This document shows positions 38,603 through 46,735 of a stretch of 64,000 nucleotides of DNA, in pieces (positions within the stretch are counted from its first letter, which is position 1; each line of letters starts with the position of its first letter). A program made the translations under genes and the position numbers. This DNA is from Comamonas sp. (lineage in GTDB: Bacteria; Pseudomonadota; Gammaproteobacteria; Burkholderiales; Burkholderiaceae_C), in NCBI GenBank assembly GCA_031277805.1, contig JAITLR010000006.1, positions 17,189-81,188 of the forward strand. Direction: 5' to 3'. The notes below the pieces were generated by a model. That model made no database searches, was not told the origin of the DNA, and saw only the letters and a program-made list of their open reading frames with translations.

Positions 38603-38806
38603 TGAAGGCTCCCGGTTGTTGTTGAAATCTGTCACCGCCTTGTTGCGGCAACAGATGAATCATCGATGCCCCCACAGCAAAGCACATGGTGTTTTGTCAA
38701 AATCAGCGTGTTGCTGCGCTTGCAGTATCTTGAATCGATACTTTGTTGTGGGCTGACGCCAGGGCAACATCTTGCCTCGATCCACGGCCCATCACTATCA
38801 ACCATC

Positions 38807-39556
38807 ATGAACCCCATCATGCGGACCTTTACCTGCGGCCCTGCACTGGCTGTCGCCGCAGCCCTGACCTTGGGCACCAGCAACGGCTGGGCCCAGGACG
38901 ATATCGCCCTGGCATTCTCGAAGATGAGCACCGGCCCCTTGCCCGCCCCTTGGCACTTTGCCACCTTGCCCGGCAAAAACGCCACCGAGTTCACCGTGGC
39001 CGAGGTTGACGGCCAGCATGTGCTGCGCGTCGCCACCCAGGATGCCTATGGCAATATGGTTCATACCCTGCACCAGCCGCCTTCGGCCAGCCCGCAGCTG
39101 CAGTGGCGCTGGCGTGTCGACCACCTGGTGGAAAAGGCCGATATCAGCCGCAAGGCGGGCGACGACTCAGCACTCAAGCTCTGCGTGTCTTTTGACTTTG
39201 ACAAATCACAGCTGGGCCTGGGCGAACGCACCAAACTGCGCCTGGGCAAGATCAGCACGGGAGAAGACATTCCAGCAGAAACGCTTTGCTATGTCTGGGA
39301 CAACAAGCAGGCCATTGGTAGCACCCAGCACAATGCGTTCACCCATCGTATGCGTTACATCGTGCTGCAAAGCGGCGAGCAGCACCTGGGCCAATGGGTG
39401 ACGGAGCAGCGCAATCTGGCGGCCGATTATGCCCAGATCTTTGGTGATGAATCCAGCGCCATGCCCATGCTGATCGGCATCACCATCTCCGCCGATTCGG
39501 ACAACACCCACGGCAGTGGTCTGGCCTATATGGGTGACATCCATCTGCAGCCTTAA
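38807..39556 (+). CDS. DUF3047-family exported protein
   Basis: This 249-residue precursor has a signal peptide ending near GWAQDD. The mature part matches DUF3047 as I remember it: WHFATLPGKNATEFTVAEVDG, LQWRWRVDHLVEKADISRKAGDDSALKLCVSFDFD, ETLCYVWDNKQAIG, and a C-terminal AMPMLIGITISADSDNTHGSGLAYMGDIHL. The fold resembles a carbohydrate-binding jelly roll; no function is known to me. Two ATGs (38807 and 38819) are possible starts. The frame extends upstream to 38666 without support. Confidence 0.8.
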   Translation: MNPIMRTFTCGPALAVAAALTLGTSNGWAQDDIALAFSKMSTGPLPAPWHFATLPGKNATEFTVAEVDGQHVLRVATQDAYGNMVHTLHQPPSASPQLQWRWRVDHLVEKADISRKAGDDSALKLCVSFDFDKSQLGLGERTKLRLGKISTGEDIPAETLCYVWDNKQAIGSTQHNAFTHRMRYIVLQSGEQHLGQWVTEQRNLAADYAQIFGDESSAMPMLIGITISADSDNTHGSGLAYMGDIHLQP

Positions 39557-39582
39557 GAGCGTGTTTACGATCTCAGGGCCTT

Positions 39583-41550
39583 TCAGCTCTTGTGCAGCAG
39601 ATCCGCCACCCGCTGCTGCAGCAGGCCTGGCGTAGCCTCGAAGGCCGACACTGGCATGCCCGCTTCCAGGCCCACACGATTGAACAGACCGCGACGCAAC
39701 GGCTTGACCATGGCGACATTCTTGCCTGCGCGCACTTCGATGCGGCTGAAGTAGGAGCCCCATAGATTGGTCAGCGCCATGGGGATGACAGGCACATTCA
39801 GGCCATCGTCTCTGGCTCGTTCAAGGATCTTCATGATGCCGCCCTTGAAGGGTTGCAACTGACCATCGAAGGTAATGCCCCCTTCAGGGAAGATGGCCAG
39901 CAGATCGCCCTCACGCAACACCTCTGCAGCACGCGCAAACGCGGCTTCATAGGTCGCTGGGTCTTCCTTGTGCGGAGCGATCGGGATCGCCTTGGCCAGC
40001 TTGAACAGCCAGCCCAGCACCGGCGCCTGGAAGATGCGGTGGTCCATCACAAAGTGGATGGGCCTGGGGCTGGCCGCCATGAGCAGGATGGCGTCGACAA
40101 AACTCACATGGTTGCAAACCAGCACGGCCGCGCCATCGCGCGGGATATGCTCGTCACCACGCACCTTGAAGCGATAGACGAAGTGGGTGATGACCCAAGC
40201 CACAAAGCGCAGCAGATATTCGGGCACCAGCAGGAACACATAGAGCGCCACGATGGCATTGGCAATGCCGGTGATCAGAAACACCTGGGGAATGCTGCAG
40301 CCCGCGGCCAGCAAGGCTCCGGCCAGCACGGCCGAGGCAATCATGAACAGTGCGTTCAGGATATTGTTGGCCGCGATGATGCGAGCGCGGTGCGTGGGCT
40401 GGCTGCGCATCTGGATCAGCGCATACATGGGCACGCTGTAAATGCCCGCCGACAAGGCCAGCATGCCCAGGTCGAACATCACGCGCCAGTGTTTGGTCTG
40501 CGCAAAAAAGGCGCCTACGCCCATCAGCTCGGATGCGGGCAACGCGCGGGTGGCAAAGTACAGATCAATGGCAAACACGCTCATGCCGATAGCACCCAGC
40601 GGTACCAGACCAATCTCCACCTGACGACGGCTGAAGACCTCGCACAGCAGCGAGCCGATGCCGATGCCGACCGAGAAGATCACCAGCAGCAGCGAGGCCA
40701 CATGCTCATCACCATGCAGCACCTCCTTGGCGAAGCTGGGAAACTGCGAGAGAAACACCGCGCCAAAGAACCACATCCAGCTGATGCCCAGCAGCGAGCG
40801 GAACACCACGGGCTGCTGACGCGCGAGTTGGAGGTTGCGCCAGGTTTCGGTGAACGGATTCCAGTTGATGACCAGCCCTGGATCGGTGGCCGGCGCATGG
40901 GGAATGAACTGCGCGCAGATGCGGCCCACGACCGCTATCGCCACGCAGGCCATGGCAACCTGCATATGACCGACCTGCGGCACGGCGATCAGCAGGCCGC
41001 CAGCGACCTGACCCAGCAGGATGGCGACAAACGTGCCCATCTCCACCATGCCGTTGCCACCCGTGAGTTCGCGATCGTTGAGCACCTGGGGCAGATAGGC
41101 AAACTTGACGGGGCCGAACAGCGTGGAGTGCAGCCCCATGAGAAACACGCACAGCAGCAGCACCGGTACATTGGCCTGAACAAAGCCCCAGGCTGCAATC
41201 AGCATGATGACGATCTCAAGATTCTTGACCAGACGGAACATGCGGGTCTTGTCCCACTTGTCGGTCAGTTGGCCTGAAGTGGCCGAAAACAGCAGATAGG
41301 GCAGTGTGAACAGCGCACCAATCACCAGTCCGGCCATGGAAGGTGGCAGCCACGAGACGCTGAGCTGATAGGTCACCATCACCGTGAAGGCGAACTTGAA
41401 CAGATTGTCGTTACCTGCACCGGCAAACTGCGTCCAGAAAAACGGCGCAAAGCGGCGCTGGCCCAGCAGGGCAAACTGATTGGGATGCGAATCCGGGTGC
41501 GAGTGCAGCTCTGTAACAGCTGTCGCCTCGCTGGCTGGTGTTGAATTCAT
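39583..41550 (-). CDS. MFS transporter fused to a PlsC-type acyltransferase
   Basis: This is a 655-residue fusion. Residues about 25-425 form a 12-helix MFS transporter resembling the lysophospholipid transporter LplT (FFWTQFAGAGNDNLFKFAF; GQLTDKWDKTRMFRLVKNLEI). Residues about 440-650 form a 1-acylglycerol-phosphate acyltransferase domain with the catalytic NHVSFVD and the FPEGG motif. In E. coli LplT and Aas are separate and Aas also has an acyl-ACP synthetase domain, which is absent here. The likely role is uptake and re-acylation of lysophospholipids at the inner membrane; the acyl donor is unclear. Confidence 0.88.
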   Translation of the reverse strand: MNSTPASEATAVTELHSHPDSHPNQFALLGQRRFAPFFWTQFAGAGNDNLFKFAFTVMVTYQLSVSWLPPSMAGLVIGALFTLPYLLFSATSGQLTDKWDKTRMFRLVKNLEIVIMLIAAWGFVQANVPVLLLCVFLMGLHSTLFGPVKFAYLPQVLNDRELTGGNGMVEMGTFVAILLGQVAGGLLIAVPQVGHMQVAMACVAIAVVGRICAQFIPHAPATDPGLVINWNPFTETWRNLQLARQQPVVFRSLLGISWMWFFGAVFLSQFPSFAKEVLHGDEHVASLLLVIFSVGIGIGSLLCEVFSRRQVEIGLVPLGAIGMSVFAIDLYFATRALPASELMGVGAFFAQTKHWRVMFDLGMLALSAGIYSVPMYALIQMRSQPTHRARIIAANNILNALFMIASAVLAGALLAAGCSIPQVFLITGIANAIVALYVFLLVPEYLLRFVAWVITHFVYRFKVRGDEHIPRDGAAVLVCNHVSFVDAILLMAASPRPIHFVMDHRIFQAPVLGWLFKLAKAIPIAPHKEDPATYEAAFARAAEVLREGDLLAIFPEGGITFDGQLQPFKGGIMKILERARDDGLNVPVIPMALTNLWGSYFSRIEVRAGKNVAMVKPLRRGLFNRVGLEAGMPVSAFEATPGLLQQRVADLLHKS

Positions 41551-41582
41551 GGGTCTCTCCCTGGTGCGCTGCAGGCATTTTG

Positions 41583-41665
41583 CCTATTTGCTTGCGATTT
41601 TGTGTAGGTTTTATGCCGCAATCGCTTGATACCCTTGCGTCAGCCGCTATGAAAATTACTGCTCT
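41583..41665 (-). repeat. Diverged AGCGCT-type dispersed repeat
   Basis: On the minus strand it reads TTTTCATAGCGGCTGACGCA, then GTATCAAGCGATTGCGGCAT, which resembles the family with several changes. It overlaps the last codons of the ceramidase-like gene and fills the gap to the MFS-acyltransferase gene. Confidence 0.45.
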
Positions 41666-42456
41666 CGCCATTGTCGCAGCGCACTCAGCACAGGCCATGC
41701 AGCGGCGGCCGCCACCCAGTGCTTGAGGCAGTGGCCGGAGATCAGGTGGCCGCTGACATCAAAGACATCGCTGTCGGACATCTCCAGCAACTTGGCCACG
41801 GCATATAGACCGATCACCCAACCCAGCTCCACCGGGAGCGCATGGCGACGAGGCGACACAAAGGACAGCCACAGCACCATGAGCATGCCGCCTGCCTGCA
41901 CCAGAACCCAGGGCAGGACATTGCTGGTCTGCGCCCAGACCCATACGCTGGCCGGGGCAGCCAGCAGCAGCATCACCGTCGCCACGCGGGCGCTGATATC
42001 GTCGATGCGGGTCTGCACCGCCAGCCCCAGTAAACCGGCGAAAGCCACGCTCATGCCAAGACGGTCCCAGACCAGGCTCGCATCCTGCGGCGCCCAGTGA
42101 TAGAAGGCCGAACCTGCGCCCGAGCACAGCAGCCCCGCAAAAAACAAGGCGCACAGCGCTCTGGCCGTACCGCGCAACCGGCAAAGATCGGCACGCCACA
42201 GGGCTACAAAACCGGCGAGCCCTGCCAATACAAAACCCAGATTGCTCAGGACATCGGCTGCATGTGGCAGAGCGCCCCAACTGCGCCGATCGGCAAACGC
42301 GTGATAGTGCTCGGGCTGCGCCATGCCGGGCAATACCAGTGCCAGGGTGAACAAAAAAGCCATGCCGCCGAACAGTGCAAAGCGCTGCTCCAGCGTTCCG
42401 GAGGTCTTGGGTATCGTCATTTCCACAGTGGCAATGGTTGGGGTGTGCAGGCGCAT
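41656..42456 (-). CDS. Ceramidase-like (CREST superfamily) membrane protein
   Basis: This 266-residue membrane protein has about seven hydrophobic helices. It carries alkaline-ceramidase-like motifs: ADVLSNLGFVLAGLAGF, GSGSAFYHWAPQDASLVWDRLGMSV-like text (SAFYHWAP and VWDRLGM), and GHCLKHWVAA. The Ser, Asp and three His in these positions form the zinc site of the CREST family. Eukaryotic members hydrolyse ceramide; most bacteria lack ceramide, so the amide substrate here is open. ATG 42456 has AAGGAG 8 bases upstream. It lies upstream of the MFS-acyltransferase gene on the same strand, which points to lipid turnover. Confidence 0.78.
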   Translation of the reverse strand: MRLHTPTIATVEMTIPKTSGTLEQRFALFGGMAFLFTLALVLPGMAQPEHYHAFADRRSWGALPHAADVLSNLGFVLAGLAGFVALWRADLCRLRGTARALCALFFAGLLCSGAGSAFYHWAPQDASLVWDRLGMSVAFAGLLGLAVQTRIDDISARVATVMLLLAAPASVWVWAQTSNVLPWVLVQAGGMLMVLWLSFVSPRRHALPVELGWVIGLYAVAKLLEMSDSDVFDVSGHLISGHCLKHWVAAAAAWPVLSALRQWREQ

Positions 42457-42568
42457 GGCGCAGCTCCTTGTGTGATTGCCGCGCAGTATGGGAATCTGCC
42501 CGTGCTGCAGCATCGATCTTCTACACTTGCGCTACACCGCTGCACCGTCAGTACTACAGACCGATACC

Positions 42569-43300
42569 ATGAGCACGACCGCCGACCTTGTCACCGCCAT
42601 CAAAAAGGAACTCAAAGCCGCGCAGATGACCTACGCCGACCTGGCCGAGGCCATAGACATGGCTGAATCCAGCGTCAAGCGCATGCTGGCCAAGGGCGAT
42701 ATGCCGCTGTCGCGCATCGACGAGATCTGCCGTGCCCTGCATCTGGACTTTGCCGATCTGGCACGCAGCGTGGCCGACAGCCGCCCTCTGCTTCAGCAAA
42801 TCACGCGTGAGCAAGAGATTGCCGTCGTCGCTGACCGCAAGCTGCTGCTGACGGCGATCTGCGTGCTCAGCCAGTGGACGCTGGAACAGATCGTTGCCAC
42901 CTACCGTATCAGCGAGCCCGAGGGCATTGGCTATCTGGCCCAGCTGGATCGCATCGGCATCATCGAGCTGCGCCCCGGCAACCGATACAAGCTGCGCCTG
43001 GCCAAAACCTTCCGCTGGCAGACCAACGGCCCGGTCATGGATTTCTTTCGTGAAAACGCCGTGCTCGACTACTTTGGCGGTCAGTTTGCTGGCGAGGACG
43101 AGACCATGCTGCTGGTTCACGGCTCCATCGCCCCCCATCTGGCGCCCAGCTTTGTGGAGCGCATACAGCGCATAGGCCAGGATTTCTCCCAGCAGCATCT
43201 GCAGGATCAGCGCCTGGGTGCCAGCAAGATCGAGGGCTACACCCTGGTGCTGGGCATGCGCAAATGGGAACTGCCAGCTTTTGCCGCGCTGCGCCGCTGA
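42569..43300 (+). CDS. Helix-turn-helix (XRE-type) transcriptional regulator
   Basis: This is a 243-residue regulator. Residues about 5-65 form an XRE-type helix-turn-helix (AAQMTYADLAEAIDMAESSVKRMLAKGDMPLSRIDEICRALHLD). A second winged-helix-like part follows (LLTAICVLSQWTLEQIVATYRISEPEGIGYLAQLDRIGIIEL), and the C-terminal half (PVMDFFRENAVLDYFGGQFAGEDETMLLVHGSI) has no motif I know. The frame opens at 42476, but ATG 42569 gives the domain start. It is divergent from the ceramidase-like gene by 112 bp and may regulate it. Confidence 0.85.
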   Translation: MSTTADLVTAIKKELKAAQMTYADLAEAIDMAESSVKRMLAKGDMPLSRIDEICRALHLDFADLARSVADSRPLLQQITREQEIAVVADRKLLLTAICVLSQWTLEQIVATYRISEPEGIGYLAQLDRIGIIELRPGNRYKLRLAKTFRWQTNGPVMDFFRENAVLDYFGGQFAGEDETMLLVHGSIAPHLAPSFVERIQRIGQDFSQQHLQDQRLGASKIEGYTLVLGMRKWELPAFAALRR

Positions 43301-43311
43301 GCAGTCACTCC

Positions 43312-43366
43312 AAAATATGTAGCTATATGCGCTTTACCCATCTAGGTTAAAAGCCATTTATATACA
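43312..43366 (+). repeat. AGCGCT-type dispersed repeat, partial copy
   Basis: It reads TATGTAGCTATATGCGCTTT then ACCCATCTAGGTTAAAAGCC, matching the left arm and tail seen at 18379-18410. It follows the XRE gene stop by 12 bp. Confidence 0.55.
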
Positions 43367-43507
43367 GAATTCACCGAACAGACACACAAGATTGCAAGAC
43401 TTCGCACAGCAGCAACTGCGGGTTGACGCAAGCCACCGAACATAGAGCCCAAGGGATGCCTGAGACCACACACAGGCAACCCATTCCACTCGAATCAAGG
43501 AGGCCTC

Positions 43508-43870
43508 ATGCTGACAATCCGTTCCACAGTCCAAACCGCTCTGGCTGCCAGCGCACTGGCTCTGATGAGTTTCGCCGCTCCCGCCCAGGCCCATGGAACA
43601 TATGGTCCCGGCGCCAGCCAGGGGGCTTTTGTGAACGTCCAGTTCGGAGCCCCTCCCCCTCCCCGATATGAGGCCATGCCCGCACCACGCCGTGGCTATA
43701 TCTGGGCCCCCGGTTACTGGGAGCCCCGCGGCCACCGTCATGTCTGGCGTGCCGGCCACTGGGTACAAGCCCGCCCCGGTTATGTGTATCGCCCGCCCAC
43801 CTGGAGCCACCATGGCGGCCGCTGGGATTACCGTGGCAGCCGCTGGGACCGCAACCCGCACCGTCGCTGA
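43508..43870 (+). CDS. WXXGXW-repeat exported protein
   Basis: This 120-residue precursor has a signal peptide ending at AQA before HGTYG. The mature part has the short repeats GYIWAPGYWEPRG, RHVWRAGHWVQARPGYVYRPPTW and GGRWDYRGSRWD. This YXWXXGXW pattern is common in small envelope proteins of Burkholderiales, whose role is not known to me. The ATG has a strong AAGGAGG ribosome site. A hairpin terminator lies 50 bp past the stop. Confidence 0.85.
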   Translation: MLTIRSTVQTALAASALALMSFAAPAQAHGTYGPGASQGAFVNVQFGAPPPPRYEAMPAPRRGYIWAPGYWEPRGHRHVWRAGHWVQARPGYVYRPPTWSHHGGRWDYRGSRWDRNPHRR

Positions 43871-43919
43871 TCGCTCCCTCCGCTGGCCTCCTCCGAGTCG
43901 TCACTTTCCAGCGGATTTC

Positions 43920-43958
43920 AGCCCGCACTCTTCACAGGGTGTGGGCTGTTTTTGTTTT
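43920..43958 (+). terminator. Rho-independent terminator of the WXXGXW gene
   Basis: AGCCCGCAC (43920-43928) pairs with GTGTGGGCT (43939-43947) with one bulge and is followed by GTTTTTGTTTT. Confidence 0.75.
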
Positions 43959-44056
43959 AACCCTACAGCCTTTATGCTGCATAAGCATATAGAAGCAAGG
44001 CATTAATTTACGGACACAATTGCCCAGATTCACGGTTTATCTGGACAAGTCCCACC

Positions 44057-45067
44057 ATGCGTTTGCTGCCCCGTTTTCTCTCCGGTCTTGCTGCTACAGC
44101 GGCGGCGGCCGCCTTGCTTCCCGCTGCCAGCCAGGCTGCCGATCACGGCGCCGCCAACTATCCTCACCAGCCCATCACCATGATCATGGGCTTCAATGCC
44201 GGCTCGGGTGTGGATGTGATCGGCCGTGTGGCACAGGAGCCTTTGGGCAAGATTCTGGGCCAGCCCATCATCATTGACTACAAGAGCGGCGCGGCCGGAA
44301 ATATCGGCAGCGAGTTTGTGGCCCGCGCCAAGCCCGACGGCTACACCATCTACTTCGGCACCGCCGCCACCCATGGCAGCAATGCCGCGCTGTACAAGAA
44401 GCTGCCCTTCGACGTGGAGGCCGACTTTGTGCCCGTGGCACCGCTGGTGGATGTGGCCAATGTGCTGACCATCAATCCCAATGTCATCAACGTCAAGAAC
44501 CTCAAGGAGTTCGTCGACGAGGTCAAGGCCAACCCCGGCAAGTACAACTACGCCTCCACCGGCAATGGTGCAGGCACCCATATGGCGTTTGCCGAATTCA
44601 ATTCGCGCCTGGGCCTGGACATGGTCCATGTGCCCTACAAGGGCGGCCCCGAAGCCATCACCTCGGTACTGCGCGGCGAGACCTGCTGCATCATGAATCA
44701 GGTGCAGACCGTGCTGAGCCACTACAAGGCCGGCAAGGTGCGCCTGCTGGGCGTGACCACGGCCAAGCCCGTGGAAGCCGTCAAGGAAGTGCCCACTATT
44801 GCCGCCAGCGGCCTGCCAGGTACCAAGGGCTTCAACAGCTCCATCTGGTTCGGTATCTTTGCCCCCAAGGGCACCGATCCTGCCATCGTCAAAAAGCTCA
44901 ATCACGCCGTCAACGAAGTGCTGAGCCAGCCCGAGGTGCGCGAACGCTTTGTCTCCCAGGGCAACACCATCCGCGAAGAGACACCCGAGCAGTTCAAGAA
45001 AACCGTGCATGACGATCGCATCAAGTGGGCCAAGGTGGTCAAGGATGCCAAAATAAGTATTGATTGA
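44057..45067 (+). CDS. Tripartite tricarboxylate transporter (Bug) receptor
   Basis: This is a 336-residue periplasmic TctC/Bug-family protein. It has a Sec signal peptide ending at SQAAD, then PITMIMGFNAGSGVDVIGRV, SGAAGNIGSEFVARAKPDGYTIYF, HVPYKGGPEAITSVLRGETCC, and VPTIAASGLPG. The ligand cannot be told from sequence; the free CC in the RGETCCIMNQV segment is unusual for the family. It is followed by a GC-rich repeat, then by a flavin monooxygenase-like gene and a double AhpD-like gene in the same direction. Confidence 0.92.
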   Translation: MRLLPRFLSGLAATAAAAALLPAASQAADHGAANYPHQPITMIMGFNAGSGVDVIGRVAQEPLGKILGQPIIIDYKSGAAGNIGSEFVARAKPDGYTIYFGTAATHGSNAALYKKLPFDVEADFVPVAPLVDVANVLTINPNVINVKNLKEFVDEVKANPGKYNYASTGNGAGTHMAFAEFNSRLGLDMVHVPYKGGPEAITSVLRGETCCIMNQVQTVLSHYKAGKVRLLGVTTAKPVEAVKEVPTIAASGLPGTKGFNSSIWFGIFAPKGTDPAIVKKLNHAVNEVLSQPEVRERFVSQGNTIREETPEQFKKTVHDDRIKWAKVVKDAKISID

Positions 45068-45069
45068 CA

Positions 45070-45186
45070 CCCCCTGAGCCGCTGCGCGGCTTCCCCCTCT
45101 CTCGATGCCTTGCATCGGGAGGGGGACGGCTCCTTCGCCGCGAGGCGGCTCTTGCTCGGAGCCCTGGCTTGTATCGTGCCAGTATT
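45070..45186 (+). repeat. GC-rich stop-codon-proximal repeat, copy 3
   Basis: It starts CCCCCTGAGCCGCTGCGCGG three bases after the Bug-gene stop. It has the shared CTTCCCCCTCTCTCGATGCC, GGGAGGGGGACGGC, GAGGCGGCTCTTGCTCGG and final CGTGCCAGTATT blocks. CCCCCTCTC pairs with GGGAGGGGG through an inner GATGC/GCATC stem. Confidence 0.8.
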
Positions 45187-45249
45187 GCGTTATCGGTGTT
45201 TGTTTGATGCGTCTGCGGCTCAAGCCTCAGGCGCTTTTGGGTTTTAGCT

Positions 45250-46725
45250 ATGTCAATTTCACCTTCTACGACAGCCGCCACATCGGGGCTGGCAACGCTG
45301 GAAGAACGCCTGCGCGACGATCTGCTCACGCTGGGCTGGCCTGCCAAGGTCTGGATTCCTCCCTCCACCCGCCGCGATCGGCCCGTGCATGACGTGGTCA
45401 TCATCGGCGCCGGTCAGGCCGGGCTGGCCCTGCATGTGGCACTGGGTCAGGTCGGCATCAAGCCCGTGTTGCTGGACAAGTCGCCACTGGACTTCGAAGG
45501 TCCCTGGGCCACCACGGCGCGCATGGAAACCTTGCGTTCACCCAAGGAACTGACCGGCCCGGCCATGGGCATCCCCTCGCTGTCCTTTCGCGCCTGGTTC
45601 ATCGCGCAATGGGGCATAGCCGCCTGGACAGAACTGGACAAGATCCCCCGTCTGCAGTGGATGGACTATCTGCGCTGGTATCGCCGTGTGACCAACGCCG
45701 ATGTGCGCAACAGCCATGAAGTCGTGGCCGTGCGCCCGCAGGCCGATGGCGTGGTGGAGGTCGATGTGAAGTCCAACGGCGTCATTGCCACCTGGCAAAC
45801 CCGCCGCCTGGTACTGGCCACGGGCCGCGACGGTCTGGGCGGCGCCACTGTGCCCGCCTTCATGCAGGGTGTGGATAAAAAGTTCTGGGCCCATTCCTCC
45901 GACGAGATGGACTACGCCACGCTGGCGGGCAAGCATCTGGGCGTGGTGGGCGCCGGCGCGTCGGCCATGGACAGCGCGGCGACGGCTCTCGAAAACGGCG
46001 CGGCCAGCGTGGACATACTGATTCGCCGCAAGCAACTGCCGCAGATCAACAAATCCAAGGGCTCGGGCGTGCCCGGACTGACCCACGGCCAGTACCTGCT
46101 GCCTGACGAATGGAAGTGGCGCATACGCCACTACATCAACGCCCAACAAGTGCCACCGCCCCACGGCAGCACGCTGCGCGTCTCGCGCCATGACAACGCC
46201 TTCTTCAACCTGGGCTGCGCCGTGCAAAGCGCCACGGTCGTGGGCGACAAGCTGCATGTGCAGACCACGGCCGGCCGGTTTGAGCTGGACTTTCTGATCA
46301 TCTCCACGGGCTTTGCGATCGACTGGAGCCTGCGCCCCGAGTTCGCGGACATCGCCCCGCATGTCAAGCTGTGGAACAGCCGCTTCACGCCCGCCGCTGG
46401 TGATGAGGACGCGGAATTGAGCGCATCGCCCGACCTGGGCCCACTGTTCGAGTTCCAGGAGAAAGTGCCTGGCGACCTGCCCGGCCTCGACCATATCCAC
46501 TGCTTCTGCTATCCCGCCGCGCTCTCGCATGGCACGGTATCCGGAGATATTCCGGCCATCAGCGATGGCGCGCGCAAGCTGGCTCAGGGCCTGGCTTCGC
46601 TGTTCTACCTGAACGATATCGAGCAGCACTTCGCCAAGCTGCAAGCCTATGCCGAGCCCGAGCTGGATGGCTCGGAATGGACCGTGGCCGACAGCGCCGC
46701 GCGCATCCGCCAGCTTCAACAATAA
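45250..46725 (+). CDS. Flavin-dependent monooxygenase-like NAD(P)/FAD protein
   Basis: This 491-residue protein has a FAD-binding GxGxxG (VVIIGAGQAGLALH, about residues 48-61) after a 45-residue leader, and a second NAD(P)-binding GVVGAGASAMDSA (about 234-246). This two-nucleotide layout belongs to class B flavin monooxygenases (FMO/BVMO) and related oxidoreductases. Other markers are LDKSPLDFEGPWA, ETLRSPKEL and LIISTGFAIDWSLRPEF. The exact FMO fingerprint (FxGxxxHxxxY) is not seen, so the reaction is uncertain. It is 10 bp upstream of the double AhpD-like gene and probably co-translated with it. Confidence 0.85.
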   Translation: MSISPSTTAATSGLATLEERLRDDLLTLGWPAKVWIPPSTRRDRPVHDVVIIGAGQAGLALHVALGQVGIKPVLLDKSPLDFEGPWATTARMETLRSPKELTGPAMGIPSLSFRAWFIAQWGIAAWTELDKIPRLQWMDYLRWYRRVTNADVRNSHEVVAVRPQADGVVEVDVKSNGVIATWQTRRLVLATGRDGLGGATVPAFMQGVDKKFWAHSSDEMDYATLAGKHLGVVGAGASAMDSAATALENGAASVDILIRRKQLPQINKSKGSGVPGLTHGQYLLPDEWKWRIRHYINAQQVPPPHGSTLRVSRHDNAFFNLGCAVQSATVVGDKLHVQTTAGRFELDFLIISTGFAIDWSLRPEFADIAPHVKLWNSRFTPAAGDEDAELSASPDLGPLFEFQEKVPGDLPGLDHIHCFCYPAALSHGTVSGDIPAISDGARKLAQGLASLFYLNDIEQHFAKLQAYAEPELDGSEWTVADSAARIRQLQQ

Positions 46726-46735
46726 GAGACCGCAC

